Assembly: GCA_016839425.1 (NCBI GenBank)
Contig: JAEOUI010000417.1
Coordinates: forward strand, 1-5,164
DNA length: 5,164 nucleotides
Direction of reading: 5' to 3'
Source: Promethearchaeota archaeon
Lineage (GTDB): Archaea > Asgardarchaeota > Lokiarchaeia > Sigynarchaeales > SOKP01
Made by a program: the position numbers and the translations under genes. Below the pieces are notes generated by a model. That model made no database searches. It saw only the letters and a program-made list of their open reading frames with translations, and was not told the DNA's origin. This document shows positions 1 through 5,164 of the stretch, piece by piece (position 1 is the stretch's first letter; every line of letters begins with the position of its first letter).

Positions 1-1020
1 AAACTCGTTAGTCGCTTGAGCGGTGAAAAAGATAAGGAATTTAATTATTTGATGTTTTCGACGCTTTCCTTTCTTTGCTATACGACCGTTGGTCGTCCCG
101 ATCAGGGATTGACACTAGTAAAGCGATTGAAAAAGAATATTAGAAACGATGTTTTTAAAGAACATCCACAAGTAAGATTAGTAAAAGACTTCACAGTTGC
201 CTTAAGAAAGAAAGAGCGTGGGTATCTGGACAAGATAGAACAAGAATTTAGCAAGTACAAATTTAACGATGTTGAGATAACGCTTGCTAAGAAAGCTTTA
301 GTAACTGCTACATCTCAAGTCGTCCTATCGAGTATGTTAACGCTTAATAAAGAAGAATATTCTTCTAACGATTTAATTCGAGCTACCTTGGAACTCGACA
401 CTAAACCTTTATTAGATGTGTCTAATCATTCATTTTTTGAATATGAAATAAATTCTTTAAAAGTAAAAAAAGTTGATATTGTATCTTCTGACAACCTTTC
501 AATACAAAAAAAACCACTTCCACCTATTAATATACCTATTGGTGAAAAACACTTCTTTGAAATTGAATTTAAGATTAATTTTCAGATTGATGAGCCATTT
601 ATCGGACCAATTACTTTAACCTGTGAAATGAACGAATTATTAACTTTTTATGTTGAATCAAAAGTGAACAAACCGGAAATATTATCTCCGCCTTCAAAAT
701 TAGAAATGTCGACCAAAAATTTAAGACCTCCACTTATCGATCAAACTTTTCCATTGGAATTGACCGTTGAGAATGTAGGTGAGGGGGAAACTTTTGATGT
801 TATAATAGAAGTAGAATTTCCCGAACAATTGAAATTAATAAGAGGAACGACTTCAAAACAAATCTATTCGCTAAGAATGCACGAAGATATGAAATGGGAG
901 ATACAAATTAAACCAATTGAGGCGGGTGACTTTAACATAAAAGCAACAATAAAATTTAAAGATCCCGATCAAAACGAAATAGAACAAGTACAGGAATTCC
1001 CCTTATCAATAAAATTATAA
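1..1020 (+). CDS. SNAP/TPR-like helical protein with C-terminal Ig-like beta domains, 5'-truncated
   Basis: The frame is open from base 1 to the TAA at 1018-1020, giving 339 visible residues, so the gene enters from the left edge. The in-frame TTG at 16 is not a convincing start because it falls inside the helical domain. Residues 1 to about 105 are all helical and rich in Leu, Lys and Glu. The segment LCYTTVGRPDQ...RLVKDFTVAL...YLDKIEQEF resembles the C-terminal TPR helices of alpha/gamma-SNAP in spacing (a helix, then a Leu-Val-Lys helix, then a short acidic helix). Residues ~137-223 and ~229-339 alternate hydrophobic beta strands; the second block (LELTVENVGEGETFDV, then PIEAGDFNIKATIKF) looks like a CARDB/NEW3-type Ig-like domain. 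No membrane segment is visible, so a cytosolic or membrane-peripheral role is likely. Function is unknown. The beta-domain call is fairly firm; the SNAP resemblance is judged by eye and could be generic TPR. Confidence 0.8.
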   Translation, partial: KLVSRLSGEKDKEFNYLMFSTLSFLCYTTVGRPDQGLTLVKRLKKNIRNDVFKEHPQVRLVKDFTVALRKKERGYLDKIEQEFSKYKFNDVEITLAKKALVTATSQVVLSSMLTLNKEEYSSNDLIRATLELDTKPLLDVSNHSFFEYEINSLKVKKVDIVSSDNLSIQKKPLPPINIPIGEKHFFEIEFKINFQIDEPFIGPITLTCEMNELLTFYVESKVNKPEILSPPSKLEMSTKNLRPPLIDQTFPLELTVENVGEGETFDVIIEVEFPEQLKLIRGTTSKQIYSLRMHEDMKWEIQIKPIEAGDFNIKATIKFKDPDQNEIEQVQEFPLSIKL

Positions 1021-1055
1021 ATTCTTATTCTCATGTAATTGCTATCGCTTTAAAA

Positions 1056-1060
1056 AAGGT
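1056..1060 (+). promoter_or_regulatory. Shine-Dalgarno-like site for the AMP phosphorylase gene
   Basis: AAGGT lies 9 bases before the ATG at 1070 and can pair with the archaeal 16S 3' end (anti-SD CCUCC core). It supports the 1070 start. The surrounding 49-base gap has a pyrimidine-rich stretch at 1022-1031 but no well-placed TATA element: the only A/T-rich block (1049-1057) is too close to the start codon. Read-through from the upstream gene is therefore plausible. Confidence 0.55.
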
Positions 1061-1069
1061 AAATAAACA

Positions 1070-2602
1070 ATGAAACTTAAGATAAAACAATTACAGTTTG
1101 AAACAGGCAATATATTAGTCGTGGTTATGAACTCCGAAGATGCCGCTCGATTAGGACAGAAAGCGGGCGAGCGTGTTCTTCTGAAATCTGTAAAATCCAA
1201 GTATAGCAAGCCTTTAATCGCAATTTTGGACATATCTTACACGGATTCCTTAATTGCTCCTGGAGAGATCGGAATTTTCATTGACACATTCAAACGATTT
1301 CCACACGATTTAAAGACGGACGAAATTTCAGTAACTCCCGCCGAGGCACCCGATTCTTTCGCTTTTATAAAAAAAAAGATACAAGGAAAAAAATTAGAAA
1401 GTAGCGAAATCACGGCGATCATTAACGATGCTGCTTCTGGACACTTATCACAAATCGAATTAGCTAGTTTCATAACTGGAGTTGCAATCAATGGGATGGA
1501 CGATTATGAAATGTCCGCTCTCACACTTGCTGAGACTAATAGTGGCGAATTTTTCAATTTTGGACCAAATGTATTCGATAAACATTCCACGGGTGGTGTA
1601 CCCGGAAATAAAGTCACTCTTATCATCGTTCCTATTGTTGCCGCCGCAGGACTCTTCATTCCCAAGACTTCAACGCGTGCAATAACAAGCCCTTCGGGGA
1701 CGGCTGATAGTATGGAAGTCTTAGCACCAATCGCCTTTGATTCCGAAGAACTGAAAAAGCTTGTCTTAAAGGAAAAAGCCTGCATTGTATGGGGTGGTGC
1801 TTTAGATATATCGCCAGCAGATAATATACTTATCGAAATTGAACGCCCCTTGCACATGGATCCTATAGGATTGATGATTCCTTCCATTCTCACTAAAAAA
1901 CTTAGTATGGGTGTAAAAAACCTTGTTTTGGACATTCCTTGTGGACCTGGGACTAAATTTCCTACTCCCACTGACGGACGAAAATTTGCGCTTATATTTA
2001 AAGACATAGCAAAAAGCGTTGGTATTACTGCTGAATGCGCTCTTACATTAGCCCATCAACCAATCGGACACGCTATTGGTCCCGCTCTAGAAGCAAGGGA
2101 GGCTTTAAAACTTCTTCGTGATTATTCCGCAGGTCCTAATTCACTTATAGAAAAATCTACTGATTTGGCAGGGATTTTATTAGAGATGGGTGGAAAGGCC
2201 GAAAAAGGCAAGGGTCAAGAATTAGCAAAGGAAATACTTAGAACTGGTAAGGCATATGAAAAAATGAAAGATATCATAAGCGCTCAAGGAGGTAATCCCG
2301 AAATCAAGCCAGAAGAGATTAAAGTTGGTCCTTTCGAGAAGGAATTTTATGCAATTAAGTTTGGGCATATTACTGCCGTAGATAATTCTCTCATCAACCA
2401 GATAGCAAAAACTGCTGGATGCCCTCATTCAAAAACCTCTGGAGTGGAAGTATTTAAAAAACAAGGCGCAAGAATAAAAGAAGGTGACTTAATCTTTAAA
2501 ATCTACTCGGATAGCGCTTCACGTCTCAAAAAGGCAGAAAAATTATACAATTCGTCTGGTGGTCCCATTATTCTTGGTGGAATGATGATAGAACGTATAT
2601 AG
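1070..2602 (+). CDS. deoA: AMP phosphorylase (archaeal thymidine phosphorylase family)
   Basis: The product converts AMP (also CMP/UMP in characterised homologues) plus phosphate to the free base and ribose-1,5-bisphosphate. Isomerisation to RuBP and type III RuBisCO then lead to 3-phosphoglycerate. The 510-aa protein is close to the ~500-aa archaeal family length. Domains in order: archaeal N-terminal assembly domain (~1-85), helical glycosyltransferase-3 N-domain (~90-155), phosphate/nucleotide-binding alpha/beta domain (~165-410), and PYNP C-terminal domain (~420-500). The phosphate loop is DKHSTGGVPGNK (170-181). TRAITSPSGT (202-211) is the nucleotide-binding segment. D264 matches the proton-donor Asp of Thermococcus AMPpase, with S272 and K296 at the matching offsets (a constant shift of 8, recalled from memory). 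The start is supported by AAGGT 9 bases upstream and by family length. All key residues appear intact and there is no frameshift. A pyrimidine-nucleoside phosphorylase role is the main alternative but is less likely given the archaeal N-domain. No RuBisCO or isomerase gene is in view. Confidence 0.95.
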   Translation: MKLKIKQLQFETGNILVVVMNSEDAARLGQKAGERVLLKSVKSKYSKPLIAILDISYTDSLIAPGEIGIFIDTFKRFPHDLKTDEISVTPAEAPDSFAFIKKKIQGKKLESSEITAIINDAASGHLSQIELASFITGVAINGMDDYEMSALTLAETNSGEFFNFGPNVFDKHSTGGVPGNKVTLIIVPIVAAAGLFIPKTSTRAITSPSGTADSMEVLAPIAFDSEELKKLVLKEKACIVWGGALDISPADNILIEIERPLHMDPIGLMIPSILTKKLSMGVKNLVLDIPCGPGTKFPTPTDGRKFALIFKDIAKSVGITAECALTLAHQPIGHAIGPALEAREALKLLRDYSAGPNSLIEKSTDLAGILLEMGGKAEKGKGQELAKEILRTGKAYEKMKDIISAQGGNPEIKPEEIKVGPFEKEFYAIKFGHITAVDNSLINQIAKTAGCPHSKTSGVEVFKKQGARIKEGDLIFKIYSDSASRLKKAEKLYNSSGGPIILGGMMIERI

Positions 2603-2610
2603 TTGATAAA

Positions 2611-2616
2611 TTTTTT
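2611..2616 (+). terminator. Candidate T-tract terminator after the AMP phosphorylase gene
   Basis: A run of six T begins 9 bases after the TAG stop and is followed by CCCT and more A/T-rich sequence. Archaeal RNA polymerase commonly terminates at T-rich tracts without a hairpin, and I see no strong stem before it. Its place at the head of a 159-base non-coding gap supports a transcription break, but the tract is short in an AT-rich genome. Confidence 0.35.
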
Positions 2617-2671
2617 CCCTATAATAAATTCCATTGTTTGAATATATTTTATTTGTAAATTTCGTTATTCG

Positions 2672-2730
2672 TTATAAAATAAAATCGTAGCCTTTATAGG
2701 TTAAAATTCTCATAAAATAATCATAAAAGG
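2672..2730 (+). promoter_or_regulatory. Candidate promoter region of the HEAT-LRR gene pair
   Basis: This part of the 2603-2761 gap holds four TATA-like elements: TTATAAAAT (2672-2680), TTTATAGG (2693-2700), CATAAAATAA (2711-2720) and TCATAAAAGG (2721-2730). With a TATA box about 25 bases before the transcript start, the last two would give short leaders of roughly 10-20 bases before the ATG at 2762, and the first a leader of roughly 55-60. The 8-mer TCATAAAA occurs twice (2710-2717 and 2721-2728), 11 bases apart. Which element is used cannot be decided from sequence, and AT-richness makes chance matches common. Nothing else is recognisable in the gap. Confidence 0.35.
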
Positions 2731-2750
2731 GATATTAGCTTAAATAATTC

Positions 2751-2754
2751 AGGT
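2751..2754 (+). promoter_or_regulatory. Weak Shine-Dalgarno-like AGGT before the first HEAT-LRR gene
   Basis: AGGT sits 7 bases before the ATG at 2762. An in-frame TAA at 2741-2743 rules out a more upstream ATG, so 2762 is the first possible ATG start. The four-base match is weak alone, but the N-terminus of the downstream paralogue aligns residue for residue with this start. Confidence 0.4.
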
Positions 2755-2761
2755 ATCGTTA

Positions 2762-4255
2762 ATGGAAATATCAGCAAATAAGATAATGCTCGACCTATCC
2801 AATGATTTAATAAGACCAAGTTATGCAGTATCTTTATTAATTTCAATTTTAGAGCATTCTGATAGCAATTCAGAAAGAATAAAGTGCTTGGAGTTAATGA
2901 ATCAAATCGAGACAAAGGACGAATATGTCTTTAATATATTAGAAAACCTCTTAATTTCGGAAGAAAACGAAAGAGTAAAAATTCTTTCAATTCGCAGCTT
3001 AAGACAAAATTTTCTTGAAAAATCCATCCCTGCCATGACACATTCGCTTGAGCACGATAATTCAATGCAAGTTTTTATAGAAATCGTATTGGCTATGGGA
3101 GATATTGATATAAATCGTTCAAAATCGATATTGATGAAAGAATTATCAAAAATAAATAATAAAAAGTGCGTTTATTATGTAGATGGCCTTAAAAATGGTG
3201 AAATTAGGGACATAGGGGCAAAAACACTAGCTAAAATATTAATTAATTTTAAGATTATAGACTTTTTGGAAAGACAATGTGGAAATCTTGATTTCACCTT
3301 AAAAAAAGGATTTGTTACTGAACTGAATTTACTCTCATCAGGAAGCAATTTAAATAATTTAAACACTCAAAAAACCTTACCACGCTTTATTGACAAGCTT
3401 GATTCCTTGGAAAAATTAAATCTTCGAATTAATAGGTTGCTAAACCTTCCATCAACCATCGGGAAATTAAGTGCGTTAAAAAAATTAGATTTTAGTTATA
3501 ATAAATTAATAAATCTCCCTGAATCGTTAATATCATTGAAATCGCTTGAAGAGTTATACTTGCGATATAATAATATAAAAAAAATACCTGATTCTTTAGG
3601 TGCAATTAAAACATTGAGAATTCTTGATTTAAGATCAAATAAACTATCACACCTTCCTGAAGCTATTGGTGCCCTGAGCTCTCTTGAAAAGCTAGATCTG
3701 CATGGAAATCAATTAAATCATCTTCCCAATTCAATAGGAGATCTATCTTCTTTAAAAATTCTTGAATTGGGTACAAATAATTTTGAAGTTTTGCCTAAAA
3801 CGATGCTTAATCTTAAAAATTTAACTAAATTGAGCTTAGGTCGAAACAAATCCTTGCAATCTCTTCCTAATTGGTTCGGTTCACTTCACTCTCTTGAAGA
3901 GCTTGAACTTTATGATATGAATATAAATAATATACCATCGGTTATCGGGAAATTGAGATTACTTAAGAAACTGGATTTAAGGAACAACAATATTTCACAC
4001 CTTCCAAATGATTTCAAACATTTACATTCCTTGGAAATCTTAAATTTGAGCTGGAATAATATTACTTCGCTTCCCAATTGGATTTATTCGCTGAAATCAC
4101 TTAAAGAGATTAATCTCTGGGGTAATAAAGTTAAATTCTTACCAGAGTCGTTAATGAATGCTATTACTTTACAAAAAGTGAAAATTAATTATAAAGGAAT
4201 CGAACAAGATTCATTATCATCTTATAATCAATATGCAATCGATAAAACAATCTAA
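2762..4255 (+). CDS. HEAT-like / leucine-rich repeat protein (first of tandem pair)
   Basis: A 497-aa protein with no signal peptide or membrane segment, so probably cytosolic. Residues ~1-150 are helical with HEAT-like amphipathic pairs (SLLISILEHSD, RIKCLELMNQI, VFNILENLLIS, RVKILSIRSL). Residues ~151-190 form a junction (ILINF at 159-163, FVTELNL at 184-190) that probably caps the LRR solenoid. From residue 216 to 469 there are eleven LRRs of the LxxLxLxxNxL + xxLPxxIxxLxx type, each 23 residues except one of 24 (354-377). A longer, irregular first repeat (185-215) precedes them and a degenerate end (470-480) follows. LRR solenoids of this Shoc2/Roco-like class bind proteins, and HEAT domains do the same, so a scaffold or adaptor role is inferred. 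No GTPase, kinase or other catalytic domain is present. The gene is followed after 13 bases by a paralogue and is probably co-transcribed with it. Confidence 0.9.
   Translation: MEISANKIMLDLSNDLIRPSYAVSLLISILEHSDSNSERIKCLELMNQIETKDEYVFNILENLLISEENERVKILSIRSLRQNFLEKSIPAMTHSLEHDNSMQVFIEIVLAMGDIDINRSKSILMKELSKINNKKCVYYVDGLKNGEIRDIGAKTLAKILINFKIIDFLERQCGNLDFTLKKGFVTELNLLSSGSNLNNLNTQKTLPRFIDKLDSLEKLNLRINRLLNLPSTIGKLSALKKLDFSYNKLINLPESLISLKSLEELYLRYNNIKKIPDSLGAIKTLRILDLRSNKLSHLPEAIGALSSLEKLDLHGNQLNHLPNSIGDLSSLKILELGTNNFEVLPKTMLNLKNLTKLSLGRNKSLQSLPNWFGSLHSLEELELYDMNINNIPSVIGKLRLLKKLDLRNNNISHLPNDFKHLHSLEILNLSWNNITSLPNWIYSLKSLKEINLWGNKVKFLPESLMNAITLQKVKINYKGIEQDSLSSYNQYAIDKTI
3407..4168 (+). repeat. 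Array of eleven leucine-rich repeats inside the first HEAT-LRR gene
   Basis: Eleven consecutive protein-level repeats cover residues 216-469, with a 69-base period except for one 72-base unit (residues 354-377, with an extra residue in the NKSLQSLP turn). The DNA of the units has diverged and shares only short words, such as ATCGGGAAATT at 3458-3468 and 3944-3954. The array is therefore an old protein repeat rather than a recent DNA tandem expansion. Confidence 0.92.
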
Positions 4256-4268
4256 TCGTGTAAATGTA

Positions 4269-5164
4269 ATGTTTCTCACTCCCCAAAAAATTTTTACTAA
4301 TTTCCTTAAAAATGAAATTGATAAAACTTCTGCTTTCGAACAACTTGCATCTATTTTCGAAGATAGCGATAAGGAAAAAGACAGGATAGAAGCACTTAAA
4401 CTACTGGATGAAATTGGTTTATATGATCAATCTTTTCTTGATCTCCTAAAGAATCATCTCGTTTCCGATACAAGCGAAGAAATTAGAGCAATAACGGGTG
4501 AAATCATATGTCAACATTTTCTTCAAACTTCAATTGATATAGTTCAATGGGCGTTTATAAACGAAACTTCAATAAAATGCCTATATATACTATACGACAC
4601 GCTTTTATTCCAAATTCGCACAATGAATGATGATTCTTCAAAAAAATCTGAATTGATTTCTCAGATCACTAAATTAAAATGTGATAATTTTCAATTTAAT
4701 ACCTCAAGTCTTAATAATTTGAGTAATTTAGAATTAAAAGAAATATTGATCAATTTTTACACGCTTATTTTGCTAAAAAGGTCTTTTTGGCGCTTAAAAT
4801 ACAACATTTCGAATAATATGATTGTAGAATTAGATTTCACATTCAAAGAATTGACCACATTTCCCGAACCTTTAAAGAATCTCACTTTCTTGAAAAAATT
4901 AATCTTAAAATATAATCAAATTTCCACCATACCAATATGGATTAATCAATTAAAATCTTTAAAATATTTGGATATCTCTCATAATACCATAAATAATCTC
5001 GAAACATTTTTTTTTTCTTTGGAAGATCTTGAATATCTTTTTTTAGAATATAATCAATTAACAAGTGTTCCACATTTAATTATTCAATTTCAATCTCTTT
5101 GTTATCTCAATTTAAAAGGCAATCCTCTTTCGGATATTTCAAATAATCTTTTTAAACTTCCTCT
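4269..5164 (+). CDS. HEAT-like / leucine-rich repeat protein (second of tandem pair), 3'-truncated
   Basis: An open frame of 298 codons plus two bases starts at ATG 4269 and runs past the window end without a stop. Residues ~1-120 are HEAT-like and match the upstream protein without gaps: both have KI at 7-8, RI at 39-40, D53, S66, E70, FL at 84-85 and SI at 88-89. A junction with ILINF (159-163) and VELDF (186-190) follows, then LRRs at 185-207, 208-230, 231-253, 254-276 and a cut one from 277. An in-frame ATG at 4233 exists inside the previous gene, but 4269 is preferred because it makes the N-termini of the paralogues exactly collinear. I see no Shine-Dalgarno site. The TAA of the upstream gene is 13 bases away, so read-through in one transcript is likely. 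No signal peptide or membrane segment is visible. A protein-binding scaffold role is inferred; anything C-terminal to the visible LRRs is unknown. Confidence 0.88.
   Translation, partial: MFLTPQKIFTNFLKNEIDKTSAFEQLASIFEDSDKEKDRIEALKLLDEIGLYDQSFLDLLKNHLVSDTSEEIRAITGEIICQHFLQTSIDIVQWAFINETSIKCLYILYDTLLFQIRTMNDDSSKKSELISQITKLKCDNFQFNTSSLNNLSNLELKEILINFYTLILLKRSFWRLKYNISNNMIVELDFTFKELTTFPEPLKNLTFLKKLILKYNQISTIPIWINQLKSLKYLDISHNTINNLETFFFSLEDLEYLFLEYNQLTSVPHLIIQFQSLCYLNLKGNPLSDISNNLFKLP
4821..5164 (+). repeat. Leucine-rich repeats in the second HEAT-LRR gene (array continues past the edge)
   Basis: Four full 23-residue LRRs and part of a fifth are visible. They keep the LxxLxLxxNxL core (LKKLILKYNQI, LKYLDISHNTI, LEYLFLEYNQL, LCYLNLKGNPL). 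The usual Leu-Pro after the core is loose: it is FP, IP and VP in repeats 1, 2 and 4, and LE in repeat 3. The array is more degenerate than that of the neighbour, and its total length cannot be known from this window. Confidence 0.88.
5007..5016 (+). other. Run of ten T inside the second HEAT-LRR coding sequence
   Basis: Ten consecutive T encode the Phe-rich segment ETFFFSL of the third visible LRR. The frame is right on both sides, since the repeat keeps its 23-residue length, so the tract is not a sequencing frameshift. Archaeal polymerases can pause or terminate at such tracts and slippage is possible; neither can be shown here. Confidence 0.6.

Noticed and set aside
16..18. TTG as the start codon of the first gene
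   Set aside because: The frame stays open to base 1 and the TTG falls within a helical domain that is already under way, so the gene almost certainly begins outside the window.
1504..2007. Long open frame on the minus strand inside the AMP phosphorylase gene
   Set aside because: It lies wholly within a clearly conserved enzyme gene, and its translation has no recognisable domain, so it is an antisense shadow. The same applies to the shorter minus-strand frames at 1042-1233, 1237-1491, 2222-2428, 2721-2915 and 3175-3366 and to the plus-strand frame at 1482-1685.
2603..2761. tRNA, other structured RNA or small gene in the largest intergenic gap
   Set aside because: No cloverleaf, CCA-end pattern, strong stem or credible short coding frame with a ribosome binding site is visible; the gap looks like a terminator plus a promoter.
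3407..4168. CRISPR array or recent DNA tandem repeat
   Set aside because: The regular 69-base period is explained by the 23-residue LRR. The DNA units are strongly diverged, with no constant repeat or unique spacers.
4233..4235. Upstream in-frame ATG as the start of the second HEAT-LRR gene
   Set aside because: It would add 12 residues and overlap the preceding gene by 23 bases. The ATG at 4269 makes the two paralogues collinear from residue 1 with KI at 7-8 in both, and neither candidate has a good Shine-Dalgarno site.
4264..4269. Minimal start-stop ATGTAA overlapping the start of the second HEAT-LRR gene, with another ATGTAA at 1033-1038 before the AMP phosphorylase gene
   Set aside because: Two such hexamers in short AT-rich gaps are easily expected by chance, and nothing around them suggests a ribosome-stalling leader.

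Overview
The window is AT-rich and carries four genes, all on the + strand: a 3' gene fragment at the left edge, one complete metabolic gene, one complete repeat-protein gene, and a fourth gene that runs off the right edge. The best overall reading is an archaeon, probably an Asgard archaeon of the Lokiarchaeia type. Three things point there. The thymidine-phosphorylase-family enzyme is the long archaeal AMP phosphorylase form (510 aa with an extra N-terminal domain). The first gene looks like a SNAP/TPR-type helical protein fused to Ig-like beta domains. The last two genes encode HEAT-like plus leucine-rich-repeat (LRR) proteins of a kind abundant in Lokiarchaeia. The lineage is inferred from protein character; no rRNA or other phylogenetic marker is present.

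Layout. Positions 1-1020 hold the 3' part of a helical-repeat protein with two C-terminal beta-sandwich domains; its true start lies outside the window. After 49 bases with a recognisable ribosome binding site comes the complete AMP phosphorylase gene (1070-2602), whose product feeds AMP ribose into the ribose-1,5-bisphosphate / type III RuBisCO salvage route. A 159-base AT-rich gap (2603-2761) holds a T-tract that may end transcription and several TATA-like elements. Next is a complete 497-aa cytosolic protein (2762-4255) with a HEAT-like N-terminus and about a dozen 23-residue LRRs. Only 13 bases later a second gene of the same architecture begins (4269) and is cut by the window end at 5164.

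The main observation is that the last two genes are tandem paralogues. Their first ~190 residues line up with no net length difference, from the initiator Met to the first LRR. About 30% of the first 90 residues are identical, and a conserved junction segment (ILINF...LxR...EL) leads into the LRRs. This defines a reusable module, 'HEAT-like domain + junction cap + variable LRR array', that looks like a protein-interaction scaffold. Nothing links it functionally to AMP phosphorylase beyond proximity, and the promoter-like gap suggests the two LRR genes form their own transcription unit. The second point of interest is the SNAP-like/Ig-like architecture of the first gene, which recalls eukaryotic trafficking factors; that reading is tentative.
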